64,000 bases of DNA from Lotus japonicus (GCF_012489685.1 NC_080043.1:12270223-12334222), one strand, 5' to 3'. Shown: positions 14,247 through 29,914, counted from the stretch's first letter. The notes: a model not told the origin generated them from the letters alone. Numbers and translations are program-made.

Positions 14247-14452
14247 TAGGATTAATGGTCAAATTAGTCACTGAATTTGTAAGCGAAGTTGATTTTAGTC
14301 CCTTTGCGGAAAAATGACGTTTAGTAACGATCATTTTTACAATTATTGGCAGTTTTTTACCGTTACTAAACGTTATTTTTCCTCAAAGAAACTAAAATCA
14401 AACTCGCTTACAAACTCAATAACTATTGGACTAACGACCATTAACCCTTAAT
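14247..14452. mobile_element. Foldback MITE
   Basis: The left arm (GGATTAATGGTC, then TTGTAAGCGAAGTTGATTTT) is mirrored by the right arm (AAAATCAAACTCGCTTACAA, then GACCATTAACCC). The arms pair over most of the roughly 205 bp with a small central loop near GGCAG. There is no coding capacity. No clean target duplication was found. Confidence 0.7.
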
Positions 14453-15391
14453 TTTAATACAACGGATTTTTTTTTAGAAGAAACCATTATATTAATTCTC
14501 TAATGTTTAGGAAAAATAATTTCTACAAAATGAAAATAACTTATAATAGTTAAAATCATCTTTCTATTTAAATTTAATGAAACAAAATGAGAGATACATT
14601 GAGAGGAGTAAATCAAAATCGAAATAGCATCAGTAGCTCCGCCTGACACAATTTCACACATTTTCTTCAGGTGTTTTTTTTTCATTTGTTTCTCCTTTTC
14701 TCCATTTGTTCCTGCATTTCTCGCTTTCTTCATCAAAATTATGTTAGAAGTTTCACTTTTCATCTCCCACCCCACTGTGAAAATAAAGAAATGTTTGAAT
14801 TGATTTGAAGGGTTTTTATGTCACTAAGTTCTTGGTTTGTCGTGTTAAGTATGTTTGATTATGTTATGCTCTATTATTAGTGTGTCAGACCATGTTCATT
14901 GTTTTCTATGCGGTTTGACTCAAATTCATTTATATGAAAATCAACAACAGCGTCACTCACATGTTTCTTACAAGCTTGAATTGAGATTTAACTGGGGAAA
15001 TAAGTATCCCAAGACATTTGAAACAAATAAATAAATTTGAATGTATCTATGTTATGTGAAACAAAGGTAACTTTTAATAGTAAACCTGACTAAAATTGCA
15101 TCCTGATACTATAAATATGACTCAAAAACATTAAATGATGTTAAAGGCAAAGATAGTTAACAAATGCAGAGACCACAATGTACACGAGTCTAGACAAGGC
15201 TATTCTCTATCATGTCTGATTTTATAGTATCACCATTCCATCAAATTTCCCCAAGTATTATCTGTATAGAACAAATAGACTATGAATTTCCAAAGCATGC
15301 ACAACACGAGTACTATATCACATTCATGCCGGTGGAAAGAACCTCCACAATGTTTGCTTAATACAAAAACAGAGAAAACCAGAGCTTAAAA
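14453..15391. other. Intergenic, no gene seen
   Basis: AT-rich. The minus-strand frame at 14500-14775 (91 codons) has no domain and is low complexity. No repeat boundary was resolved. Confidence 0.4.
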
Positions 15392-15540
15392 CTAATTTTC
15401 TGTGACAATTGGATCAGCTCTAAGAACTTGAATCGGAGTCTCCTTATTGAATTTAAGGGATTTGGCTTTCGTAAAGAATCTGAAAATTCTGTAGCAGAGC
15501 TGTCTTTGCTGTTCTTTAGACACTTTGGCTTCAAAGAAAT
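15392..15540 (-). pseudogene. Possible C-terminal exon remnant, unidentified
   Basis: About 49 codons open on the minus strand, with the flavour of a real coding exon (basic helix KQQRQLCYRIFRFF-like, then IQVLRADPIV) and ending in TAG at 15392. It lies about 200 bp downstream, on the same strand, of the RCC1 fragment. It could be a separate gene scrap. I do not recognise the family. Confidence 0.25.
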
Positions 15541-15744
15541 GTTAGAAATTTCAGGGGCACTTAGTCATCCCAAGACAACATTTGAAATAGGGCCACTTTC
15601 TTGGCCTATTATTGGTGTTCTGTTCATGGATTTTTAAAGGTGTTTCTTTGTTAAACATGCATAGAGATTGGCATGCCTTGGGGTGTATCATCATTCCATA
15701 CACTGCCACCGTAAAAGTAGAGCATCATCAAGTTTGGGAAGAAC

Positions 15745-15896
15745 TTATGGCATGGTTAGAGCAAACGTGAAGCCACTTCCGCAGTAAACTCTGATTGATG
15801 CAGCTTCATTCAGATCATATCCGAGACTTACTGTATCAGGACTGATCCTGTCACAAGTATCTCCCAAGCCAAGTTGACCATGCTCACCCCAACCCC
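15745..15896 (-). pseudogene. 3'-terminal fragment of an RCC1-repeat protein gene
   Basis: About 50 codons read GWGEHGQLGLGDTC at the start and CGSGFTFALTMP before a stop at 15745-15747. This is an RCC1 beta-propeller blade (GxxxxGQLGLG signature plus a CG.G.T.AL strand) and a natural C-terminus. RCC1-family proteins in plants include UVR8-like and guanine-exchange types. The upstream coding part is missing: at about 15894 the sequence changes abruptly into a Ty3 gag on the opposite strand. It is therefore a truncated gene end, not functional on its own. Confidence 0.7.
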
Positions 15897-16655
15897 GTGG
15901 CGGAGTATGCTGCAAATTTTGAGGAATTGATTAAGTTTTGTCCCCACTACAATACTGCCGAAGCTGAGAGATCTAAGTGTAACAAGTTTGTGAATGGTTT
16001 GAGACCTGAGATCAAGAAGGCTGTGGGATATCAACAGATTATCCGATTTTCTGACCTGGTTAACAGGAGTAGGATATATGATGAGGATAGCAGGGAAAGT
16101 GCTGCTCACTACAAGTCTTTGAAAGAGAAGAAAGAAAAGGGGCAATTCAGAGGGAAACCGTATGGGAATCCTGCTGATAAGGGTAAACAAGAAGCTGGTC
16201 ATGACAAGAAGCCGAGTGGGGGAGGAGCTCCTAATCCGGTTAGGTGCTACAAGTGTGGTGTTGAAGGACGTCGTTCTCCTGAATGTCCCAATTCAGAAGC
16301 AACATGATTTAAGTGTGGCAAGCTGGGCCACAAATCCTTTGAGTGCCTAGAAGGTAAAACTGTGGCATGCTACAGATGTGGAGAGCAAGGTCACATCAGT
16401 ACTAATTGTGACAAACCCAAGAAGGATCCTGCAAGGGGGAAGGTGTTTGCTTTATCTGGTGCTGAGACTACTGTTGAGGATAGACTAATTCGAGGTACGT
16501 GCTTTATTAATGGTACATCTTTGATTGCCATTATTATTATGGGTGTGATGCATTCTTTATTTCATTGGAGCTTGAGAGTCAGATGAGGGAGTCCTACCCC
16601 GAATTGTTCGTTTAAGGAAATTTTTGAGGGCGAAAATTCTTAAGTGGGGGAGAGT
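15894..16655 (+). mobile_element. Ty3 (Tekay/Del-type) gag fused by deletion to the end of pol
   Basis: The frame at 15897-16586 encodes the C-terminal part of gag (YAANFEELIKFCPHY) and zinc knuckles (CYKCGVEGRRSPEC, CYRCGEQGHISTNC). A TGA at 16305 interrupts the middle knuckle, and the first has Arg where His is expected. It then starts the protease domain but loses the catalytic Asp-Thr-Gly and jumps at about 16550 to LESQMRESYPELF, the polyprotein C-terminus. Reverse transcriptase, RNase H and integrase are all deleted. It ends in a polypurine tract (AAGTGGGGGAGAG) directly before the LTR. The 5' LTR and early gag are absent. Confidence 0.8.
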
Positions 16656-18796
16656 TGTAACACCTCGTTTTTAATTAAAATAATGTTGGTATTTTATTTT
16701 AATTAAGATTGTATTGTATGGTGGTTTAATAGGTGATATAATAATACTTTAATGAAATAAAATATTTTTTTTGTGATGCTGGGTGTGTTTTATGAAATGG
16801 AAGAGTTAGGGGGTGAAAGTTAGGATTAAAAATAGAGACAAGGACTAGGAGAGATTTTATGATTTTTAGTTTAGCCCTTGAGGAATTAGGTTTAGATGGT
16901 TTAATAAGGATGGGGAAGCAACTAAAGAAAAAAAAAAGAAGAAAGAAGAGGACGCGTGAAAGAAGGAGAAAAAAAAGAAGAAGGTTGTGCGTGAAGTAGC
17001 AGGAAGAAAGGGAGAGCGGATCGACTTCGGAGAATTCGATCGGGAACGGGGAGCTGCACTCAATCCAAAGGTAAGGGTGGGATTTTGAGTTTCTAATGGA
17101 ATTATGGTGAATGATATTAGGGATTTGGGAGATGTAGAATTGTTGCTGTTAATGATGTTCTGGAAATCTGATTTGAAATCCATTGATTTTGGGATTTTCT
17201 TTTGTGTGATTGAACGGGGTGAGGGCAGAACCATAGTATGCTAGGAGTTTTGGGTTGAGGTTCCCTTTTGATTTTCTTTATGATCACGCACATAAGGACT
17301 GTTAGGTAGCATGCTTGTTAGGTTTTGTGTCTTGTTTGATGAGAAACAACTTTAATCACTTATTTTGGAACATAAAACGGACTGGTCATTTTCCTGGTAT
17401 GAACCGTGACTTTCGAAGCCTTTTAGAGCCTGTTTAGAGTGCTCGAATAATGTTGCGTTGAACTGAGAAAGTGTAGGCCTTTGAAAGAGCTTTCTGGAAT
17501 GATATGGTACATAATTTTTGGATGAGAGACGAGGTCTGTAAGTTCAGTTTAGTAAACCATGTTTTTCTGCGCTCTGTATCTGCTATCTCTGCCAGTGAAC
17601 TTCAACGTGATTTTTCACCTTGTTAATGTGCCCATAAAATTCTTTGATGAACTAGAGAGTGGTAGAGTTTTCTGTTAGCTTTTCAAATTGAGGTCATTTG
17701 TAATTTTTGAACAAGTAACGAATCCTGTAGGTTATCTCTACTGAAATATGTTTCTGCTGTGAGCGTAATTCCTGAACTGCTATATGAACTTTAAAGCTGT
17801 CTTATAATTGGTTTTCTTTCCTACTGCAAGCTAGAATGAATCAAATTGAGTACGTAGTATAACGTTAGTGTTTTATAGTAAGATTAAGGATTTCTTGAAT
17901 ATGAGCCAAAAGAATAAGGTGCTGGATTATGTGGTTTTAAGCGATTATAGTGATGTGGTGATATAGGCGCAATGCCTCATGTTGAAGTGATGATTATGAG
18001 ATGTATACGCTCTTTCGAGTCGCATAGCATCTGCATACTCTGTGATGGCCTGTATTGGCGTTTTGTGATGAAGGCTTATGCCTTGTGCCTCTGATAATTG
18101 GCAATTAGTGATGAGGGCTGAAGCCCTGTTGGTACCTCATGCACATGCATAGTCCTTGTTGTGTTCAAGTTGCATCCGAGTCGATGACGTTATTTGTGAC
18201 TGTTTTAGTAACTGAGCTATATGAATATAAAAAGAAGTGGTGTGGCATTAATCTAGCATATTTATTGCCATTCTTATATTTATGATACTCGATATCTCAC
18301 CCCTTCTGTTTGAATGTTACCCTTGTTGGTAACGTGCAGGTAATCAGGAGGAGTAGTCTATAGCCTTTATTTCGAGTTGGAGTCCTTGCTCTGATACGTA
18401 GCACTTGGGGGGGGGATGGACGCTTGTTTCGTTTCTGTTATATTTGTTGTTGAATTAAGTTATCATTGAGGAATTGTTCCTGTTAAGTTGTGAACAAGAT
18501 GCTATGTTTTCTTTAAGTTTTAAATACGTTATATCCGCTGTTTATTTATTGATTTAGTGAACTATTTTTATTATTAAAAATTAATTATCTGCCACAGGAA
18601 TAGTTATGTTTAACGTAGTTATGTTCATCATTTTGTGTTCGTCTGCTATGAGTCCTTCTCAAGTTTATGTGTTATGTATCTGTTACAGGAGTATTATGTT
18701 GATGTTTTAAGTGATTATGTAATGCCTCATGATCGTTTGAAATTTTATCATTCTGATATTTGCAATATATATACCGATTAGAATTGGGGTGTTACA
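16656..18796 (+). mobile_element. 3' LTR of the Ty3 chromovirus (2.1 kb)
   Basis: Starts TGTAACACC and ends GGTGTTACA, a 9-bp inverted terminal repeat, immediately after the polypurine tract. A 2.1-kb LTR is typical of the Tekay/Del lineage. Internal text such as GATGAGGGCTGAAGCCCTG is usual in these LTRs. The open frame on the minus strand at 16866-17234 is incidental. There is no matching 5' LTR in the window. Confidence 0.8.
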
Positions 18797-20919
18797 GTTA
18801 TAGATTTTCATAATTTAATATTAAGTCTTAAAACTATCCCATATTATAAAATAAATTTAAATTGTCAAATTTTCCATGAACACCTACAAAATATAAAAAA
18901 AAGGAACTTGATCAATGATTTTCCCATTTTTTTTGGAACATAATCATTTTCTCTAACTAAAAAATATGTATCATAGATCAAATGATTATTAATCTCAATA
19001 CTTAATTTCATAATTTTTTATTTCTATTATTTAGACACACAATTATTAATTTCGTATCATATATCAAATTAATAATAATCTCAATACTTAATTTCATAAT
19101 TTTTTATTTCTATTATTTAGGCCTACAATTATCTATACTATCAATTTTTTTTTTTTGAATACTCTATACTATCAATATTAATATCCACATAATAAATATT
19201 AACAAATATCATCTATTAAAAGAATTATTACATAGAGCTAAAAATAAACAATATGAAATTATTTCCATCAAACTCAACCAAAGTAAATACAAACAAAAAA
19301 TAACTTATGAAGCATAACCTAATAAATTTTAAAACTTCAATTTAAACCAAATAAAAAACCAAAAAGTAACAAAAAAAGGTTCCTTATGGTGCACCTCAGC
19401 AACATTTATGAAAAACCCTAATGTGAATAGTAGCAAAAATGCTACACCTTTGTAGTATGTATAGATTTGTTTTTTAAACAGAGGTTCGACTAATTTTAAG
19501 TTTGTAAAACAGAGTTTAGGTTAAATTGAGGTTGGTTGTAATGTAAATTATGTTTGAATATTTTTATTTCAAAACAGTTTGAAAGCGAGTTAGATGAATG
19601 TAGAAGTGACACTTTGGTGAATTGAGATGAAAGTTAGTTTGAGGTTGAAACTTGAAAGTGAGTACGAGTGTACGACAAATGTGGTTTAAAATTTGTCAAA
19701 CATAGTGATACAAGGTTACACAAGACCCAAATATACTTTTGGAGAATCAAACTCTAAAACAAAAACATTGTTGACAAATTTAGTTATTTTAATGAGTTTA
19801 ATTACTGTGCATTAACCATCGTAAAAACAAAAAAAATACACACAACATATTACAAACGGCTAAAAACAGTCAGGGTCGGTAGGCACGAAAAACCATCGGC
19901 AGTTAGGTTTTATTAACGAACAACCAACGACAATCGAGCCTTCAATATATGGCTCATCGATCGGTAATTGATTACCGGCAGTTGTGTCAAAGCCCTCTGT
20001 AATTGCGGACGGTTTCTAGTCAACGATAATTACATATTGACTTAACCAGACAGTTTCTAGTCGTCGGTGTTTAGTAAGCAGCGAGGGGAAACTTGGTGGG
20101 CAATGCAAGTGTCCTTGGTGCTTAGTTGTCAAGAGGTGATCTTCGAGACGGATAGCTTAATAGTGTTTAAGGCAATTTGAGGGGTTCATCGCTAGAACCT
20201 CTTGATTTCGTAGCTTTGATGGTGGTGGCTGAGGGAGGCGAATGGAACACAGGGACCGCGAGGATAGGACAGAAGGTAGCAACAATACAACACATGGTCA
20301 GAGGATTCTTGAACTTATTAATGTATGAAAGATTATGGATTCAGTTTCTTGAAGAACTTAAATATCTAGCGTTCCATGTAACTAAAAAAATATATCTAAC
20401 ACTCATTAGTTGTTAGCTTTGTGGATTCTTTCCATTTTAATCACTCTTTGAAACCCAAAATTTCTAGCGCACTATGTTGCCTCTATTTGAAATTGGTCCC
20501 ATGAAATCTGTTTTCCTCAATGAAACAACACAATCTCAAGCTTCAAAGACTTTCCCCTCTTTGAAGTTCAACCCTCATTGATAGCTTCTTCAACCAGTTC
20601 AACGGAATCCGTTAATGGAAGATGAACCACCAAAATGGCAAAATCTCAAGCTTCAAACCCTTTCCCCTCTTTCAAGGCCTGGATTTCAAACTCACTCTCA
20701 CTCATGGTAAAAAATAACACCATCAGTTTTTACCTGTTTAAGGGACTAACCAACAATTAAGCTAATTCCAAATGAACCCTTACTGAATTAGATGCACATA
20801 TAAAAATAAAATAATCGACTTACACATGTCAATTTCGTATTTGCTCATATCATTAAGGTGGGCACCCAAAAAATCTTGGGGCAACAAAAAATTAGCCTAT
20901 TTAGAAAAAGGCTTAAATA
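18797..20919. other. AT-rich intergenic DNA, no gene seen
   Basis: No supported gene. 19845-20100 has motifs such as GTCGGTAGGCACG, ACCGGCAG and CGTCGGTG that resemble the subterminal repeats of CACTA elements, but no termini could be found. The frame at 20177-20416 has no recognisable domain. Confidence 0.4.
18955..19125. repeat. Tandem duplication, 86-bp period
   Basis: A 44-bp block starting AATCTCAATACTTAATTTC is repeated exactly at 18991-19034 and 19077-19120. Flanking text (ATCAAATGATTATT versus ATCAAATTAATAAT) is partly conserved. This gives roughly two copies of an 86-bp unit. Confidence 0.8.
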
Positions 20920-22207
20920 CTCTATAGGTCCCTGAAATTGTGCCCCGTACGAAAATAAGTCCCTGAAAATTTTTTTTCCGATTCCGGATCCCTGAAATTG
21001 TTTTTTTAATCAGAATAAGTCCCTACCCATGTTATGTGCTTATGTGGCTCTTATTTTGCACAATCATCATTTCCAAGTGGATTTTTTAATTTTCTTTTGT
21101 TACACATGTGTTAATCAATTATAATTAACAAATAAATCTTAAAATTAAACCCTAAATCAATTAATTCCTAATCCCTAATCCCAAACAAATAAATCAGAAG
21201 AAAACAAATTATTATTCACTATGTAATTCTTATTCATCTTCATCATGAATTAATTTTCATCTTCATCATCTTCATCACCTTCAACCTCTTCATCTTCATC
21301 ATTCATCCACCCCCACCCTCAACCCCACTGCAAAAACCTCATCACAACCCACCCCCAACCACCAAAATCCCAAAAACCAACCCCCACCCCCAAAAACCCA
21401 GAAATCTAGTTTCTCCCTCTCCCCCTGCATCTCCCCTAATCCAGAAACCCAACAATCCAACAACACCAGCCCCCTCTCTCCCTTCATCCACAACCAACAT
21501 GAACACCAACAACAACATGAAAATCAACCCACAGCCAACCCACAACCTTCACCAACAGCAACAACAATGTAACAAAACCCACAATGAGAGTGAGAAGAAA
21601 AAGCTGCGATAACCCAACTCTATGAAGCTAGAAAGATCAGGACCCAGAAATCGATCTAGAACCAACCCCCACCCCCAAAAACCCAGAATCGAACTAGAAC
21701 ACGAAAGAGGCGAAGTAGAAGAGATTGAGACAGGAGACAAAGGGCCAGTGGCACCACCGAGCCACCACCGCACATATTGGCGGCCGCCGTCGCGAAGAAG
21801 CTAGGGGTTCTCAAACCTGAAGCTCCCTTCCTTCACCTTCTACCTCTGCTTCTCTTTCTCCTTCTTCGACTTTCCTTTCCTTCTCTTAGGTTGAGTTCTG
21901 ATTATATTAGATTTGGGAATTTAGGGATTTATGATTAGTGGGTTTAATTAGATTTAGGTTAATTAGGTAAATAATTTTTTATATTTAAATTTAATAGTTT
22001 TTTTATCCCATGTGTATTTAAAAATAAAAGAAAAAGCCACGTGTAAATATTGAGTCAGCAAAAAATATGCCAGATAGGCTTAAACCACGAGCAGGGACTT
22101 ATTCTGATTAAAAAAACAATTTTAGGGATCTGGAATCGGAAAAAAAAATTTCAGGGACTTATTTTCGTACGGGGCGCAATTTCAGGGACCCTTAGAGTAT
22201 TTAAGCC
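20920..22207. mobile_element. Non-autonomous Mutator-like element (MULE) with 9-bp target duplication
   Basis: The ends are long inverted repeats of about 110 bp: GGCTTAAATACTCTATAGG at the left and, inverted, CCCTTAGAGTATTTAAGCC at the right. Both contain the GTCCCTGAAATTG, CGTACGAAAATAAGTCCCTG and TTCCGATTCC blocks. The element is flanked by the same 9-mer, TTAGAAAAA (20911-20919 and 22208-22216), the target-duplication length of Mutator elements. Internal DNA is C-rich on plus with AAC/CCA runs, and short frames without transposase motifs. It may contain captured host sequence. Confidence 0.88.
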
Positions 22208-22216
22208 TTAGAAAAA

Positions 22217-22900
22217 TGCAATTTAAGTGATGAAATTAATTTACTGAAACTAAAGAATGGGAAAAGGTAATAAAAGGAAAGAAAAAGAAACAGGGAGCTC
22301 TAACAACCACGAGCATTCACATGCAAGGACTTATTATGGAATGGCGAGAGCAACTCTTTTACAAATGGTTATAACTGGACTGGGCGACTAAGACTCCAGA
22401 TAGAACAGGGCGACCACCAGGGCGGTGAATAGACACTCGCCTGATACGTGGACCTAGGCATAGTTTCATATGTATTGGGATTTGAGCTTCACTTGATAGG
22501 CCCAATCTCAGAACTTTCTAGATAAAGACAACACCCACTATAAAAAGGGATCCCTCATTGTATTAGACATATTTTTGATCATTAATGAAAGAATATATTT
22601 ATTTGACATCGTTTATCCTTTTATGCTCTCCTAGGGTTTGTTAGAATATTCAATTATTCCCCTTAGTCCGGAACAATAACTAAAAAGTTACACTAGTTCT
22701 ATGTAACATGTGTTCTTATTTAAGGGAATAAAAGGAACTATAGAAATGTCCTTTCACAACAGATGGTCTTTAAGTACAGTTATCGGATGAAGCTCTTGCT
22801 TGTACAAGAAGGCTCAGGAAACTAAATTGAACTCAAATACTAATTGTGATGAAAATGTGCTGCAACAATTTTTCATCTTTGTAAAACTAGTCTTTACAAA
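22217..22900. other. LTR-like debris and 3' flank of kinase copy B
   Basis: 22300-22680 holds a promoter-like TATA (ACTATAAAAAGGGATCC at about 22538) followed by CCTCATTGTATTAGAC and ATTAATGAAAGAATATATT, which resembles the R region of Ty3-type LTRs. The ends are not defined. The remainder up to 22900 is the likely 3' untranslated region of the kinase gene. Confidence 0.35.
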
Positions 22901-26640
<3,740 letters not shown>

Positions 26641-27509
26641 TTGAACTTCACTCAACTGCTTCACAAAATTTGGTGTTTTTGTGAGTAATGCAGCTACAGC
26701 AAGCCAAAATATTCTGCAGTGAAAGGAAGTTTACCATTTTCAGATGAGAACAATTCACTAAGTCAAACTGTATTTTAATAATTGTCATTGCCAAGTCAAA
26801 ACTTGATCAATCATAATCATAATATTGTAGGCATACTTGTTTACCGAGAATCTTTTTTCTGTTATAGATCATATGATTATTTATGACAAATAGCTATATT
26901 AAATTTGTTTAATAGGTCATCGAAAATTTTATACTGGAACCACTTTCTTCTGCAATTAGAGTGCTACATTGTAAGACAACGCAATCATAAACAATCTAAT
27001 TCAAAGCAAATGAAAGGCCATTATTGCAAGTTTGACATGTACACTTGTCTTCAAAAAATAATGGTGAAATTTATAAAAGTATAGTGTACCTTGAAGCTTT
27101 CAAATTTCAATTCATAGTCTCTTGGTTTGAGGATTTGTCTGAATTTCACTCAACTGCTTCCCAAATTTGGCGTTTGAGTTAAAAAAGCAAGCCAAAATAC
27201 ACTATGCTGGAAAAGATTTGTAACTTGACTAGGAGCATGGGAAAAACATGTCTTCACACCACAATTTCATCCACACTCGGGTTGAGATAGAAATAGAAGA
27301 GGGAAATGTCACTACAAGAAAGAATAATGTTTATTTCACACCTCTCTTTGAGGTGTAGAGAGAGGTGGAATGAGGAGAGAGATAGGAAGAAAAGAAAAAG
27401 TAAGAGAGATAAAGTATAAGATGTGATGGATGATAAGAGGAGAGAGATAGAAATAAAAAGATATGGAAATAGAGTATTTGAAAAATGAGGTGTGTATATA
27501 TCATTATTG
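26641..27509. other. Upstream region of kinase copy B with a duplicated 5' relic
   Basis: 26641-26730 is the immediate 5' leader and promoter of copy B. A similar text recurs at about 27087-27215 (ACCTTGAAGCTTTC, TTTCACTCAACTGCTTCC, AAGCAAGCCAAAATA), matching 26625-26715. This is apparently the leftover 5' end of another kinase copy. 27310-27510 is purine-rich (GAGAGATAG) and has no gene. Confidence 0.45.
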
Positions 27510-28675
27510 TACAAGAAAACTGCTATTTACCGACATACAAGAAACAGTCGGTAATACCGACAACCTAATACTTGGGAAAGTAAAAAAAAAAAAAAAGGTT
27601 TGACGACGACTTAGGTCGTCGGTAATACACATGTTTTAGCAGGAAAAATTGTAGCAACATTACTAGCGATAGTCTTAGCGATAGTCTTAACCATTGGTAA
27701 ATTCACGAAAAATTCAGGGAAAGTAAGTTTTGAAGAGACCCTCCAACGTTCATACACGCGGAAGGCCGACAAAACTTGGGTTGACAAGAGAGCTGCATAT
27801 ACATGGGTAAGTATAACTGAACATTATATGTAATTACTTGTATTATATATATCACTTATGATTTAAACATTAATTTTTACTTGTTCATACTAAGTATGAG
27901 GATAAAGTTAATGGCAAGATGTCTCAACCTTCACAGGATGATGAGTCAATAAAGGTTGACTCTTCCACTCCTACCAAAATATTGATTGAAACAAGTGGAG
28001 GGAAGCAGAGGAGTCGGTTATATGGCGCTAGGGATATGGATGCACGCTACAGACTAGGTGACAGTGTCCATTCCCTTACACAAGAGTCATAAGCCTCGCA
28101 GGCATGTCAGGTTTTAGGTCGCAGGTTACCCTAGAATTTCAAGAGATGGTGACAAGGTTGGAGAGGGAATATGTTGCACTTCAAGAACAAATGCAGTAGG
28201 AGAAGGATGCACTCTGAGAGCATATTGAGCCCCAGATTGATAGGCACAAAGGCGGAAAGACCCATGTTAGAGACTATTAAATGACTGCATAAAGTGAATC
28301 GTCAAAATTAGCTAGTAATAAATTTCGATGATGAATTTCCCCAATGAAATTTATGGACAAAACTATGATAATGGTGATTATGTATGATTATTTATTTTTT
28401 ACTAATAAAATAAATCGTGTTATACTGTTGGAAAATATAGACAGAAGCAATCACTTTAACCTTAGTACTTTACACGACTAAAGGGGTTGCTGAATTACCA
28501 ACAGTTTTTTTATAGGTAAATGTTAGTTGTTAGTAAATTAATACAAATTATTCATTTTCATGGTTCAAACCCTGATCCTTCACCTACAATTACTCTTAGC
28601 TCAACCATGTGAGCTACCTACCTAACCTCGCTGAATTACCGACGTAAAAGTCTTCATTAAATTACCGACGCCTTT
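27510..28675 (+). pseudogene. Degenerate CACTA (En/Spm) element with transposase remains
   Basis: The left end has ACAAGAAAACTGCTATTTACC, close to CACTA-superfamily termini, with GTCGGTAAT subterminal repeats; matching ATTACCGACG repeats occur at 28630-28670. Between them, broken reading frames encode RKADKTWVDKRAAY, then after a likely intron YEDKVNGKM, SQPSQDDES and GARDMDARYRLGDS. This resembles the conserved tail of plant Ptta/En/Spm-type transposases. An in-frame stop follows near 28090 and again near 28198. Boundaries and target duplication are not resolved. It is non-functional. Confidence 0.65.
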
Positions 28676-29895
28676 GAATCAAATGTTGTTTTTATATAGT
28701 TGCCATTTTCATATGATATAATAGATTGAAGAATTCTACTCATAAGAATAAATAGATAGAAGAATTCTAGTGAATCACCGTGCCAAGTCAAAATTTCCAT
28801 TCTCTCTTTTGTTTCACTTTGCCTGTTTTCAGTAAGAAGAAAGAAGAAAGAATATCTGTTTTGGATGACAGATTGAATAATTTGAGTAGATCCATCTATA
28901 TTAAGCATGTAATTAGAAAGACAAATTTCAAATATGTCTCTTCTGTGTTGCTTCCTTCCACCTGAATTTGATGGCTTAATTTTAAAATTAATCATATTAT
29001 TGTGGATATAGGATAAAATAAATAAATTAAAATTTTAGTGATGTCATTGTACAAGGCTACAAGCCACTCTAAAATATTCCTATACATGCTGAAAGTCACC
29101 TTAAGTATCCCTATCTATACACACATGTCAATTAAAGAAAATAATTGAGCATCTTGACTACGGAAACGGACTGGGAATTCTCTGTTTTTGGTGTGTTCAA
29201 TTTTTCTCTCCCATTAAAAAATTAAAAATTTATGTCAAGTCATTTAAAAACATTCTTATAAAGTTAAAATTATCATATGACACAATTTACCCGATGTGAT
29301 AAGAAATGAAACATCTAAAAATAATAACATAAGAGGCTCATTCACCTTATAACACTCCCACCATTAATCCATCTTGACAAGGACAAAACGAAACAAAGGC
29401 CTCTCATAAATTGGAATAAATCTAGTTGTCACAAAATCATTTTAAATGTCCACCATCCAATTTGAATGACTTGCTTAATTGCAATTTTTGAATACTATTT
29501 TTAGAAATTGGTTTAAAAAATTTGTTTTAAATATGATATTTTAAACATTTTTTTTGACAAATATCTTTTTTAACATTAAAAATCTTCAATTTAAAAATTA
29601 AAAATAAAAATAAAAAACATCTTTGTAACTATTCTAATATGAACGTTTCTCATACTTTTGTGTTTCTGTTGTTTTTTTTTGGATTTTCTAAGAATTCTCT
29701 CCTTATTTTAAGTGCAAGATTATACGGATTTGGATCCCCTCATATGATGATGCTTACATGACTTGGCACTTGCTTTTAATCATTCATTTGTTTGATTCAA
29801 GTAATAAATAAATAAAAAATCATTCGTTTGCTTCTGACGTCAAAAAGAAAATCGTTTGCTTATCTATCTTTGCAAATGAAAAAACAATAATATTT
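28676..29895. other. AT-rich intergenic DNA, no gene seen
   Basis: No supported gene or complete repeat. The frames at 28657-28995 and its complement lack motifs. Confidence 0.45.
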
Positions 29896-29914
29896 AAAGG
29901 TTGACAAAACATCT

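Noticed and set aside
16866..17234. 122-codon minus-strand frame
   Set aside because: Lies within the Ty3 LTR; its Ser/Phe-rich content comes from purine-rich DNA.
26641..26664. Upstream extension of kinase copy B's reading frame
   Set aside because: The extension begins with GTG, not ATG; the first ATG is 26640, next to the signal peptide.
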